This document shows, piece after piece, positions 20,311 to 31,629 of a stretch of 64,000 nucleotides of DNA. Under the pieces are notes generated by a model, which was not told where the DNA came from, did not search any database, and saw nothing but the letters and a program-made list of their open reading frames with translations. The position numbers and the translations under genes are program-made. Position 1 is the first letter of the stretch. Each line of letters opens with the position of its first letter. Location: the NCBI GenBank assembly GCA_946807835.1, contig OX327686.1, forward strand, positions 17,298,001 through 17,362,000, given 5' to 3'. Origin of the DNA: Ailanthus altissimus. Its lineage: Eukaryota > Streptophyta > Magnoliopsida > Sapindales > Simaroubaceae.

Positions 20311-21439
20311 TATTTTGTGTTGAATTGGGTGTCTTTGAGTGTGGAACTTTTTTGTTGGTGAGGTCCAAATTTTCAAATTGTGCATTTCAAAGTGTTAAAA
20401 TAGGCATACCAAAGTAGGAAACATTGGGATGTTGTGGCTCTAATTCTGGCATCATGGCACTGGGCCTTTCCATGCTCCAACGCTGGAGCACTGGATGATG
20501 AGTGCCGTAGTGCTAGGGTTTCTAGGCCCCAGTGCCACAACACTTAAAGCTTGGTGCCACAGCGCTAAGAGTTCTGTCCTAGCACTGCAGTGCTTGCATT
20601 ATTCAATCATAATATTTTTAAAATTATTTTAAGTATGTGGGAGTTTATGAGATGCAGTGATAAAAGTTATTAGTCTGTATTATAAACTGCGATCATTTTT
20701 TATGTGTTGGTAACTATAATAGGAGCCCTACTGGTAGGGATTAGTTGTGTTTGCATGGAAATAAATATTTGATTGAGAATTACTCCCTTATAAGATGGGG
20801 ACCAAGTCTTTGAAATCTCTCATAATTAGATTGAATAATATTATATTATTATTTAGCGTTTTATTAATGATACTTCTTATCAATATAATGTAAGACAAGT
20901 CATGTCGATTTTTTTCCAAGATCACTACAATATGAGGGATTGGTCGGTATGATTTGGACTATATCGGTTAAATATGAGATGACATAAATATATGCAAAAG
21001 TATTGCCTTAGATTGCTACAGTGTGCAAGTAGTACTAGTAGTATATATTTGATTATTGACAAATTAATCTGGAATACACTTAGATCGCTACAATGTACAG
21101 ATAAGGTGTATTTAAGATCATGAGTAAGAGCTACATAAGATACAATTGACAAGAGTTGTCTACCTGTTGGGCTTATAAAGGCCTAGATCGCTACAGTGTG
21201 CAACCTGAGTAAAATATCAATAGGATCCAATTCCCACTGTATAGTTTAAATGAGTTTAAACTATCGTTATCCCGTTTGAAAGATTAAAGGGATTATGTAA
21301 AGCAGTGGGAGGGCATTTTATATTTAAAAAATGTATAACTGTTATACCCATAATTTAAAATGTGTTATTAGCAATTTAATATTTTGTTTATATATCGACT
21401 ACCATCTCCTATTTTGTTTTGTTTTGTTTTGTGGAGATA
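20311..21439 (+). other. Element B untranslated leader
   Basis: Non-coding. The first part (20455-20600) is a GC-rich patch with words such as CCCCAGTGCCACA and GGTGCCACAGCGCTAAG. The later part carries four degenerate copies of a GATYGCTACARTGTG motif at about 20915, 21006, 21081 and 21181, in the same places as in element X. No conserved ORF; minus ORF 20925-21152 lies across the motifs and looks fortuitous. Confidence 0.6.
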
Positions 21440-22230
21440 TAATGGCCTCTTCCAATCCTTTGGTGAACGTATTAGATGCATACTAACTCAAAGGTACAGA
21501 AAATTTCTCTAACTGGTACATGAATCTTAGAATCGTTCTAGATTCAGAGAAGCTTAGATAAGTTATTGATCAGAAGATGCCCAAAGTTGTTTTTGAGGAA
21601 GCCACTCAGAAGAAATGGTGACATATAAAAAATGGTTAGATGATGATTTAAAGGTTAAATCTTACATCCTCACCTTTTTATCTACAGAGCTACAGTAGAA
21701 GCATGTTCGCATGGACAGTGCTAACAATATTATGCTTCATCTAAAGGAGCTCTTTGATGACCGACCCCAAGTCGAGATTTACAGGGTCACCAAAGTGCTT
21801 TCTCAGGCTAGACTCTTCAAAGGCAGTCCAGTGAGTTCTCATGTCCTCAAGATAATAGGATTAATCGAGAGGCTTAGTCTATGGATATTTCTCTAAATAA
21901 TAACTTATGGAATAGCTTAATTTTTTAGTCGCTGCTTGAGTCATTTGCATAGTTTATTATAAACTTCAATATGCAGGGAATGACCCCTATTTGTGCTGAT
22001 CTTCATAATATGTTGAAGACAACAAATGAGGCATGCATAAAAGAGGTTAGGCTCTATTTGTTCAGGGTGCTTCATCTTTTACTCCAAGGGCTTCTGGGAA
22101 GTCAAAGGGGAAGAAGAAAAAGAAGATGAAACATACACTCCAAATGGTTCTTCAGAGGCGCAGATATCTAAGCCTCAGGAGAAGAAGAAGATTAAAAAAA
22201 AAATGTTTCTTTGGCAGCGAAGAAGGACAC
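21440..22230 (+). pseudogene. Element B gag relic (copia capsid)
   Basis: It begins MASSNPLVNVLDAY, then LKGTENFSNWYMNLRIVL, NNIMLHLKELFDDRPQVEIY, VLSQARLFKGSPVSSHVLKI and, after a stop, FNMQGMTPICADLHNMLKT. This is the usual plant copia gag (UBN2-like) layout of about 250 residues, whose product forms the virus-like particle. It is followed by a Lys-rich tail and a degenerate zinc knuckle (CFFGSEEGH.KRNCPKYL, with the first cysteine pair altered) at about 22200-22245. Several stops make it non-functional. Confidence 0.8.
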
Positions 22231-24921
22231 TGAAAGCGTAATTGCCCAAAATACCTTACTACTTTGAAGAAGACTCCCTCAGGAATTTATTTTCTTGTTT
22301 TTGACATTTCTATGACATTTAATGCTAGTTTATGCTGGGTATTAGATACTACATGTCCTTCTCACATCTGCGATATGTTGCAGGGTTTGAGGGAAGTTAG
22401 ATTACTATAGCCAGGAGAGATACAGCTTTGAGTCAGAAATAGTAATTTTTTTCAAGTCAATGCTGTTAGACATTTTGATTTAATTCTCCCATGTAATAAA
22501 ACCATTGTATTGTGTAACTGTTATTTTATACCCACCACCATCAAACAGATTATTTTCTTTCCTGTACTTAACAGCGAAGGGTATTATATGTATATTAGAA
22601 ACAGTTCCTTATGCTTATATGATATATATGATGTTTTATTAGCTGAGTGTCAGCTAATTAATGGGCATTATATTTTGGATACAATAGAAAATATCATGAA
22701 TATATAGGTTAATGCTAGTAGTAGTTCAGGAACTTTAAATGAAATAGAATTATAGCATATGAGATTAGGTCATATAGGTGTTAAACGCCCAACTTGTCTG
22801 ATTAAGGATAGTCAGATATTTAATTTGACCATAGAACCTTACCCATCTTGTGAATCTTATATTCAAAGGAAGTTGACCAAATCTCTTTTTACTTGTGGTA
22901 AACACCATGCCACTGATTTATTAAAACCGGTATATAATGATGTATGCGGTCTAATAAATCACCTACAATGGGTGAATTTTGGTACTTTATAACCTTTATC
23001 GATGATTTCTCTCGACACGGGTATGTGTTTCTTATGAAACACAAGTCAAAAACCTTGAAAAGTTCAAGGAATTTAGACTTGAAGTAGAGAAATAAATCGG
23101 CATGTACGTCAAATACCTTCGATCAAATTGAGGCGGTGAGTACACGAGCAGTGAATTATTTTTTATTTAAAGGAGAATGGGATTCTTGCATAGTATAGTC
23201 CTCTGGGTACTCCACAAACAATGGTGTTTCAGAGATGAAGAATTAAACTTTATTAGATATGGTCCGATTGATGATAAGCTTCACCAACCATCCAAAATAT
23301 CTATAAGGTTATGCTCTGGAAACTGCTACTCATATATTGAACAAGGTTTCATCCAAAGCTATTTCAACCACTCCATATGAGATGTTGAAAGAAAGAAAAC
23401 CAAGTCTTAAATATTTTAAGATTTGAGGCTTTTCCGCTTACATAAATGTTACGTAACAAGAAAAACTTGCATCTATAAGGTACAAGTACCAGTTTGTTGG
23501 ATATCCTAAAAATTCAATATGATGTCGACTCTATAATCCAGAAGAACAAAATATATTCATTTCTCAATATGCCATTTTCCTAGAGAAAGAGTTTCTCATG
23601 GATCATAGGGATTGTAGAAAGATTGAGCTTGATGAAGCCAATCAGAACCAGAGATGGAACCTCAAGTTTAATCAAGCAGAATACCTTTGACGCACCAGGC
23701 CACCTGCTAGGTATGGTCAAATGCCTAAAGGTGCGCTTGGAGTTATCTTAATTGAAGAAAATGATCCTTTAACCTACAAAGAGGCGATGTTGGACATCGA
23801 CTCGAGAAAATGACAAGATGCTATGAAATCTGAAATTGACTTAATACATCAGAATCAAGTTTGGGACTTGGTTGAACTTCCCGAAGGAATAGTTCATATT
23901 AGTTGTAAATGGATTTACAAAAAAAAAGTGCGGGCTCGATAGGAAGATAGTGACCTTCAAAGTTTAACTGGTTGCAAAAAGGTTATTCTCAATGATCTGG
24001 AATCGATTATAAGAAAATGTTTGCACCAGTAGCAATGTTAAAGTTAATTCGAATTTTATTAGCGATTGCTGCATATTATGATTTTGAGATGTGGCAAATA
24101 GATGTAAAGACATTATTCCATAACAGATATCTCGAGGAAAAGATATACATGGAATAATCGAAGGTTTTGCATCTAGCATAACTACTAGTCTAGTAAGAAA
24201 ATTGAAGAAGTTCATTTATAGACTTAAGCAGGCATCCCGAAGTTGAAATCTTCATTTTGATGAGGTAATCAGAGGGTCTGATTTCATCAAAATTGAAGAT
24301 GAACCTTGTGTATACAGAAGGGTCAGTGGGAACATGATAGTCTTTTTAGTTCTCTATATAGATGACATACTAATCATTGGGAATGATATCGGTATGTTAC
24401 AATCAGTTAAGAGCTATTTGAATAAGACATTCTCCATGAAGAATTTGGGAGAGGCTTCTTATATACTGGGTATAAAGCTTTATAGAGATAAAGGTAAGAG
24501 GCTGATAGGACTCTTCTAATCATCGTACATTGACAGTGTCTTGGAAATGTACAAATTTACTAATTGTAATACAACTAATGTACCTTTTAGACATGGCATT
24601 CATATTTCGAGGAAGATGTCTCCACAGACAGAAAATAAAAAAGTTAGAATATCTAGCATGCCATATATGTCAGCTTTAGGAAGCCTGGTGTATGCTATGA
24701 TATGCACAAGACCTGACATCAGTATGGCTATAAGTATTACTGGTCGGTACCAATCTGATTCAAGTGATAGCCATTGGATGGCAGTTAAACATGTCCTTAA
24801 ATACCTTAAAGGTACAAAAGACAAGTTTCTTATTTATGGAGATAGTGATTTGCAAGTTAGAGGATATACAGAGTCAGACTTTCAGTCTAATCTAGATGAT
24901 AGAAAGTCTAAATTTGGATAT
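22231..24921 (+). pseudogene. Element B pol relic: protease, integrase, RT, first part of RNase H
   Basis: Protease: the active-site block reads WVLDTTCPSHICDML near 22335-22380 (usual DTGxxSHIC-type, Gly lost). Integrase: zinc-binding start HMRLGHIGVKRP (22757 on), PYPSCESYIQRKLTKSLFT, and a DDE core reduced to fragments with ENGIL near 23170. RT: ANRCKDIIP/DVANRCKD-like at 24090, FIYRLKQASRS, then LYIDDILIIGND (24351-24387, catalytic YIDD) and LGEASYILGIKLYRD. RNase H: SSMPYMSALGSLVYAMICTR and AVKHVLKYLKGTKDKFL (24541-24921). The frame is interrupted by stops, and at 24922 by the Z1 insertion. The 168-residue ORF at 24541 is real RNase H up to FGYVFV, then runs into the insertion. Confidence 0.85.
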
Positions 24922-24926
24922 GTATT
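24922..24926. other. Target duplication GTATT, left copy (Z1)
   Basis: GTATT directly precedes the Z1 start and recurs at 27834-27838 directly after Z1. The RNase H frame continues correctly across the junction once the insertion and one copy are ignored. Confidence 0.85.
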
Positions 24927-24930
24927 TGTA

Positions 24931-25060
24931 GGCCACCTACTCAAAGGATATCGAAGTCCCCCCTCCTTTCTTTCTCCTTTCGCTAGCTCGAACCCAAGAC
25001 CATATGGGGTTCTAAGACCCTGGGGAGCGCTAACTAGTACCAGTTGAGCTACTTAAGTTA
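24931..25060 (-). mobile_element. tRNA-derived SINE-like insert in the first bases of Z1
   Basis: On the minus strand the sequence has TAGCTCAACTGGTA (about 25051-25038), matching the RNA polymerase III A box (TRGYNNARYNGG). About 40 bases later comes GGGTTCGAGCTAG (about 24995-24983), matching the B box (GGTTCGANTCC) except at its end. A short C/T- and purine-rich tail follows. It is absent from Z2, Z3 and Z4. The A and B boxes with no tRNA fold between them are typical of a plant SINE 5' region; the unit is short, so it may be a truncated SINE. It is not a functional tRNA gene. Confidence 0.6.
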
Positions 25061-25532
25061 TAATATCCAATCCCTATTAGTAGTATTGGCGCCTAGAATC
25101 AATATAGAGCAAATAAGACATCGTAGGGTTACTCAATTTTAACCCTATTAGAAATATTTTCTTTATAGTGTGCGTGAGAGATATTAGACCTATTTTGATA
25201 ATTTCACACTCGATCGGAGCACCGAACGACCCTAGAATATTTTTGAAATTTTTCTCTATTGGCTTGGAAAAGAAACTTCTAATTTACTACATCAATTTCC
25301 ATTTAAGGGTGATGTATGGAACAAGCCTTTGTTGAGAAACATAATCTATATATTAGAGAATAGACCAATTAGAAGAAATCTCATGGATTGCCAAGTTGGA
25401 AATTCTAGTTAGTTCTTTGGACTATTCTAACTAGATAGTTACAAATGAACTAATTACATAATTAGTTTTCAACTAATGGCAAATTAATAATTTTAAGTAA
25501 GTTGAAGGGCAAAATGGTCAATTGAGGGAGCA

Positions 25533-25541
25533 AATATATAT
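25533..25541 (+). promoter_or_regulatory. Probable Z LTR TATA box (copy Z1)
   Basis: AATATATATG lies in GGGAGCAAATATATATGTTGG. The equivalent in Z2 is CACTATATATATGTTAGAAG (40739-40751) and in Z4 the reverse of CATATATATAGTGC (62814-62826). Conservation of the box in all three copies supports a promoter role in the LTR. Confidence 0.45.
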
Positions 25542-27833
25542 GTTGGAAGTGTGTAGAATTTTCAAGTGATCAAAAAGTAAACACTTATGCAAAAAAGAGC
25601 AAATTCGAGATTGAAGGGTGGTGCTGCTACAGTAACCTTTCAAGTTTTTTTTTCATGATTGTTTATGCTTAATCAAACCAAAATAAGGTTACATACCAAT
25701 ACCTAAGCTCAATTGAAGTCTCCATTAGTGGAAATTCAAGAAAAAGAGGTAAGAAAAGCATTATTTTATAAGTTTGATAAGTGAGCTTTCAATAATGCTT
25801 CAATTGATGTTCTTGTATGTATTATTGGTTTAGATTGAGTTGAATTCTAGTGTGGAGCTTGAAGGAGTCATCAATTTGAAGAAATTGGCAAGGTAAGAAT
25901 TAAGGTTTTGGGTGATTTGAATGTAGAGACTTTAATTGGTTGTAATTAGGCAATTAAAATGAAATTGGCTTGATTTGGATGTAATTGGAACAAGAAATTG
26001 AGAAAAGAAATGTGTTAGAACATAGGGTGAAATTCTGCCACTTTAGGGAAATTAGGGATTAAGTGGTGTTTTGATTGAGTTGTTGTATGTAAATGATGCA
26101 TTATGTATGTTGAATGTATATGGTTGATGGAAAAACCAAAGATGAAGAAAATTGGACATAATTGTCCATTTTGGAAAGGTGAAGGGCAATTATGTCCAAC
26201 CAAGTTATAAGGCGTTTAATAATTTTCAGGACGCCGGGTGATGAGTTAGACTAGATTAAATGACTCCGTAAATGAAAAATCGAGAAGTAGTATGCATCCG
26301 GGCTTTGTATGCCGATTAGGGCATTTAGTAGTTAAATGAGATTCTAGCATTTGATTTGATTCTAAATGTCTTTTATGGCGTGTAGGTGAAGAAAACCGAG
26401 AGCGGTAATGGGAGTAGAAATCCAGAGTAAAATTGAGCTCGAACCGGTTGTGAGTGAAAATCTGTGTTTTCTGTTATTTTTTGTTTATTATGTTTCCGCA
26501 TAATGAAAATATATGTTTTATGAGTTTTCAATGCATAAACATGTTTCCTGATCTTGATATATATCCATAGATATGCATTTACATGTTCGGTTTAAGAAAC
26601 AGTTTTAAAATTTTTGCATTTATTTTAAAGGCCATTGGTACCCTCAGATTATAGTGGTGGTGATTGTATTAGACCCGGTCGGTATATCCCGTGCATATGG
26701 GCAGGTCTTGGGGGTATGTCACTAACTCCGAGATGTCGAGTTATGTGAGTCACTCTATGTGTACGGGATATTGTCTCGTTATATGTATGCGATGTAGGAT
26801 TCCATTGCATAGCTAGTGAGATGTCTTGAGATGTCACTGTGGGTGCTGCTAGTTGAGGTACCCCGTGACCTACTCACCTGTGCGATGCTAGTTGAGTCAC
26901 TACATGAGTATAGAGCTTTAGGGTTACCATTGGTACAGTTTAGAAAGAAAATGGTCGAGCGAGGACTTTACTAGTTTTTAATTTATCGATATCATTTATG
27001 CGTTTATATGCATACGGCAGTTATTATGTTATACAGATTTTAGATATTGCTTTCCAAAGATGTAGATAAAACCCGTTCGGCAAGATTTCATCGGCATATG
27101 ATATTAGAAACCGTTTTACAGCTTTACATCAGTTTCAGAAGCATGATTTATCCTTGTACTTTAGAATTTGCTATCTATGCATAATGTTATTTTATTTGAA
27201 ATCTTAATTGCACTCACTGAGCTCCTTTAGCTCACTCGTTTTGTGTTTTATGTTTTCTAAACCCTTCCCAAGTGCAGGTCTCGGTACACAAGCTGCTGAT
27301 TCTTCTATTGTCGAGTAGTGGGCCAAATCTGAAGATCATTTTTGTACATATAAATGTGCTAAATAGTACCCTTTATTTTATACATAGTAGTTGTAGGCAT
27401 GTATATTTGTATATATATTTTGAAGCAACAAGAAGAGATTTCAATATTACGATGATTGTTTTTGGTTTTTTATGAGTATGCTCATTTTGTGATTCAAGTG
27501 AAACTATTGAGTTATGTTGGATTTGATTTGGAAATGACTGGAGGTCCGAATTGGTAGTATTGAGCAGTGTTTGAAATAGAAGTGAAATTTCTTTGCAGGT
27601 TTTATATGAATTTTCTACAAAACAGGGGAAACTCTTCCCCTTTTTAAAAAAAAAAATTAAGATGTCATTTTCATATATATTACAAGATTTTCTCAATAGT
27701 AGCAAGAACTAAAAAAGGGTTCGCCTCGCAAAAATTTCTCAACTTACCTAGTTATATTATGAGGAACTTCTGTCGAGGTGCCCGGCAGGGCCGCTGGGAC
27801 CTATAGTAGAGGGTCTCGGGGCGGGTTTTATCA

Positions 27834-27838
27834 GTATT
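27834..27838. other. Target duplication GTATT, right copy (Z1)
   Basis: Right-hand copy of the five-base duplication around Z1; the RNase H of element B resumes at the following base. Confidence 0.85.
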
Positions 27839-28184
27839 CATCCTCAATAGTGCTGCAGTAAGTTGGAAGAGCACCAAACAGGGGTCCACAGTTGATTCAA
27901 CAACAAAAGTGAGAAGCAGTGTGGATACGCAAGTTTGTCATTGAGCTAGAAATAGTCCCAAGTTCGATGGATTTTATCTCATAATTCTGTGACAACAACG
28001 GGGCCATTACACAACCCAATGAGCTGAGAGCACACCAAAGAAATCTTAGTTAAGGGAGATGTAATAATTTATAGAGTTGACTCTGTAATTAATGTAGCCA
28101 ACCCATCGACTAAAGCCTTAACTCTGAAGGTGTTTGAAAAGCACGTGGAGTCTATAGGTATTAGATACCACTGTGAATGACACT
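27839..28184 (+). pseudogene. Element B RNase H, second part
   Basis: It continues the frame left at 24921 with LNSAAVSWKSTKQGSTVDST, then a degraded CDNNGAI block (DNNGAITQPNELR-like near 27985-28030), TKEILVKGDVIIYRVD and NVANPSTKALTLKVFEKHVE. This is the C-terminal half of the copia RNase H that follows the RT. The element's polypurine tract (AGAGCAAGTGAGAG, 28185-28198) and the LTR come next. Confidence 0.8.
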
Positions 28185-28200
28185 AGAGCAAGTGAGAGTT

Positions 28201-30512
28201 TATTGGTATTTATACTTACGTGCTATCCCATAATTGTATAAATATTTATTTATGTAATATTTACACAGTGTATATTTTGTTAAATCGCGAATTACATTAA
28301 TTAAATGGTTCAATACTTATAATGCTACAGACATAATATAATCTGAAGGATTCAGATCTAGTTTAAAAGAGTTTAGATCAACACTAAAAGTTAGCATCGC
28401 TGAGAATTATAAATGCTAAAGAGTTAGCAAGTTATAACAATTAGCAAAATCTAAAGAGTTAAAACCTAATCTGTAACTAGACAAAGACCTGAGAGTATAC
28501 TAGTAATAACATAATTGTAAATAGTTACAATAGGTGCTAAAAAATGTCATTACACAAGTTTATTCTCAAAAATAATGTTTCTGGTCTAATCCATCAATGC
28601 AGATCTGTCGGTGGAATCCTTTTTCATAGATCAGTGTATGATTATATATAGATGGTCCAGATGGTTATTCTTAACTGACCATGTGCTTAACGAAAACTTG
28701 TATAGCATATAGGTATTCAGTGATGACTGAATACTGAATAGACTCAATAAGGACCCTAATAGACATTCAAAAAGCCATCAATAGTAGGTCATCTCGAGTT
28801 GAGTAGTATGCATGGTCATTTGACCTGAACGCTACAGTAGGCTTGTGAGTGATCCACCATGCTTTAGTTCCATATATGTTAAAGACCTTTCATTTTCTGA
28901 TCACTACGTGTAGCTGGGTATGGTCCAATGCTCATGGAATCTGGTGTGTCCAGATATGGGATTCATCAATTTGCATAGGTGAGTTGTATATCTGAATGCT
29001 CCGAGACTGTATTTTAGAAAGACTTGTGGCTATAAGCAATAAACCTTGAAAAGGAATTTTTCATAGGATTAAACAATATTACAAAAGTGTTTGTGTATAT
29101 TGTTTATCAAAATACGTGTCTAGATATAAGTTCACGGAAGAGCAATTAGAGAGTTGACGGCGATGATCTATATCCCTACTCTTTCAAGATATAATTGGTA
29201 GAAGGATTATATGTATGCATTATAGCCTCAACATGTACAGTTTAACGCGTTAATTTGTAATATCTATGACATGTGCTTGGGGCGTCAATCGTGGACTCAC
29301 AAAATAGTTCCGTTTTACAAATAGGGTATGGACCTAGGAAGTCCAGCGATATGAAGTGTACTCGTTGTTCACTGATGAAGCGCACCGAATTGAATAGTTT
29401 AATCCAATAAATTTCAGTAGATTAGACATTTGCTTCAGTATCCCTTGGGATGTGTACATGTCAAGACTTATGTCTTAAGTACATCGATTAGTTAATAATC
29501 GTTATTGACCCAAAAATGATGACACATGATACATTATAGGCCATTTATTTTATGAGTTAGAAATTATCAAAATAACTTTGTTGGATAAGTAAAATTATTA
29601 TTTTATGAATAAAATTATAATAATAATAATATTTGATATTATTATTTACAAGTCATACAATGTTTTTTTATAACTAAAGCATGATTTTTATTTATTTTAA
29701 TATTGTTTAAACCAAATGTAATGAAGACCATACAATATGGGGTCGAATGTCTTTTCTACAAAAGTGAAAGTGTTTCTAATTTGCTCCCATAATCCAGCCA
29801 AGTGAATACTCTTTGTTTTATTTATTTATTTTGAATGAATAATAGAAATAAAGGAGAATGGCTTATGTATTGTAAATCATACTTGTGGGCCATGTTATGT
29901 CTTATTGAAGGGAAAGATAATTGAAGCAAATAAAAAGCAATTTTGCTCATTATTAAAGGGGGTTATTTGGTTATTGAGAAAGAGAAAGGAGAAGTGCTCT
30001 AGTTCCAAATATTGAGAGCTATTTCAAAAGTTGAAACTTCATCTCTTTTCTTCTAATTTGGCTGGCCATATTACTTGCAAGAACAAATGTTTTTGTTGTT
30101 AGAATGTTAAATTTGAACAAAAATAATTCATAGCTTTTAGTAGCCCAAGAACTTAAGAGTTAAACAAATAATTTAAGAGTTAAACTAGGGTTTAAGTTGT
30201 TAAACCCTTATTGGAATAAGATGCCATTCTAGACTACTCAAGCCCACTGAGTTGGGTGCTAAAATTGCGAACGAATTAACTTCAATGTGGGAACTTCGGC
30301 AACATAAATTCTAAAGGCTTGCCAAGGTGATTCTCTACAAATCCTTGTAATTTTATTTATGAGATAACATAAAATTTATTGAGTTTATCACTGAGAAAAT
30401 TAGATTTTTGGACTTTCACTATGTATAAAATGTATATGATGCATGATTATGTATTGATGAATATATCACCCACATGCATGCACCCTAGAATAATCAACCC
30501 TTTTCAAAAACA
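28201..30512 (+). repeat. Element B 3' LTR (copy c, about 2.3 kb)
   Basis: It begins TATTGGTATTTATACTTACG after the polypurine tract (TG start mutated to TA) and ends AACCCTTTTCAAAAACA at 30512, or TTTTCA at 30506. It shares its start with 13727, its end with 20160-20297, and many blocks with the X LTR, so B and X are related families. Compared with copies a and b it is the only one without the large internal deletions. The 30513-30517 flank is GTAAA, as at 12981. Confidence 0.75.
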
Positions 30513-31103
30513 GTAAATATTATGAACATGTAATAACTTAAGTAGGAACAACTTAATTCAATTTTATGTACATTCACTAGAATTTCATAAATACATCATC
30601 GTCACCATATTTACAAGTATCACACACTTGAAGAAATAGCAAACAACCACCTAATGATCGAGACTTCATAAATTTATACGTTGATATTCCATTCGCCAGT
30701 TGCCCAGTACAAAAGGATGGTCAATTCAGAGATTTCAAGTTCTAGACTCTCATAAAAGGATTTAGGAGTTGGCCTGATATAAATGATCCATGTGGTGGAC
30801 ATAGTATTGTTGCTATTGCGTATAAACTAAACACGACCTAAACTATAAACAACAAAAATCAGATATATTCTTAGTTAAAATATACAAAATTTGGTGCACT
30901 ATATGACATAAGTCCTATAAATTAAACTTAAACAAAGTACACATTTCGAACAAACTTTAATTGTAACTATCTTTTGCCCTACAATATGATCTACTGCCCA
31001 TGCTTTTCATAACTACTTCACCCAAAAATATTACAAATTAATCCTATTCATAAGTAATCCACTGTTGTTATTATGCAATACATACCTTGTATAAATCAAT
31101 GTC
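30513..31103. other. Unclassified A+T-rich stretch
   Basis: The first ~20 bases may continue G1 gag (see 12578-12985), minus strand. Beyond that I recognise no family. The stretch holds scattered TTGTA/TTACA words and no ORF over 60 codons. It borders the minus-strand transposon-type ORF at 31104. Confidence 0.3.
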
Positions 31104-31629
31104 TCATTCATATTGTTCTAACATTTTCTCTAGTTTACCTATGGTCACTCTACAACTATTTACATCTAATATTTGTCTAACCTCAACACTCACATCATCC
31201 GCACCATAAAAACTCATGCTTATATCTCCATTATATATCCCCATTATCTCTGTGAACGTATGGCTACTCACTTGAACCATATGACCATGAACTGATAGCG
31301 AACTAATTTCAAGATTGAAATTTTCTACTAACCACCCGAATAATGATCTCTTTAGCCTCCCATAATTTATTATCAACAAACTTCCTAAACCAACATCTCA
31401 CACAGCTTGCTTTTGCTCTTCTGTTATTGACTCCACCAAATGATGAAACTATTCTGAGATATATCTTGTATATAAGAAAATGTTTACATTTTTTCTTCAC
31501 CGCCTTTGTTTCTATAGCATAATTATTTAAAGTCCCACATCTATCACCCTTTAGGTGCTCCTTTCCCCGATATATGTAGGTTCCGCATTCACTCGTTCTC
31601 TTACCTGACATTGCATTATTTATCGTCAT
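31104..31629 (-). pseudogene. Minus-strand ORF of plant transposon-associated type (mobile-domain/DUF1985-like), frameshifted
   Basis: Two overlapping minus-strand frames join at a shift near 31310-31380. The first (31629-31309) contains CVRCWFRKFVDNKLWEAKE; the second (31379-31104) contains LFGWLVENFNLEISSLSVHG, then TFTEIMGIYNGDISMSFYGA and DDVSVEVRQIL. The pattern W-L-V-x-N-F-(x)n-L-x-V-H-G followed by T-F-x-x-I-M-G-I-x-x-G is like the N-terminal domain (DUF1985 / plant mobile domain) found beside Ulp1-type proteases or transposases in plant DNA transposons. I see no catalytic domain. The assignment is by eye and moderate; what else it could be is an unrelated plant-specific gene. Confidence 0.4.

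Larger units (their letters stand above)
24927..27833 (+). mobile_element. Solo LTR Z1 inserted in element B RNase H
   Basis: It begins TGTA (24927), is interrupted by a 130-bp SINE-like insert, continues ATATCCAATCCCTATTAGTA (25063) and ends GGTTTTATCA (27833). Flanks are GTATT on both sides. It aligns along its whole length with Z2 (40267-42727) and with the reverse of Z4 (60513-63021). No internal retroelement genes occur, so it is best read as a solo LTR of a long-LTR element; start TGTAATA and end GGGTCCTGTCA are forms I associate with chromovirus (Tekay-type) gypsy LTRs, but that assignment is a guess. A TATA box candidate is at 25533-25541. ORFs inside show no family resemblance. Confidence 0.8.

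Noticed and set aside
24983..25051. Possible tRNA gene on the minus strand
   Set aside because: A and B boxes are present, but I see no acceptor stem or anticodon arm that pairs; better explained as a SINE head.
13746..30512. Intact, potentially mobile copia element
   Set aside because: Every gag and pol segment read carries stops and frameshifts, and element X has lost its primer-binding site.
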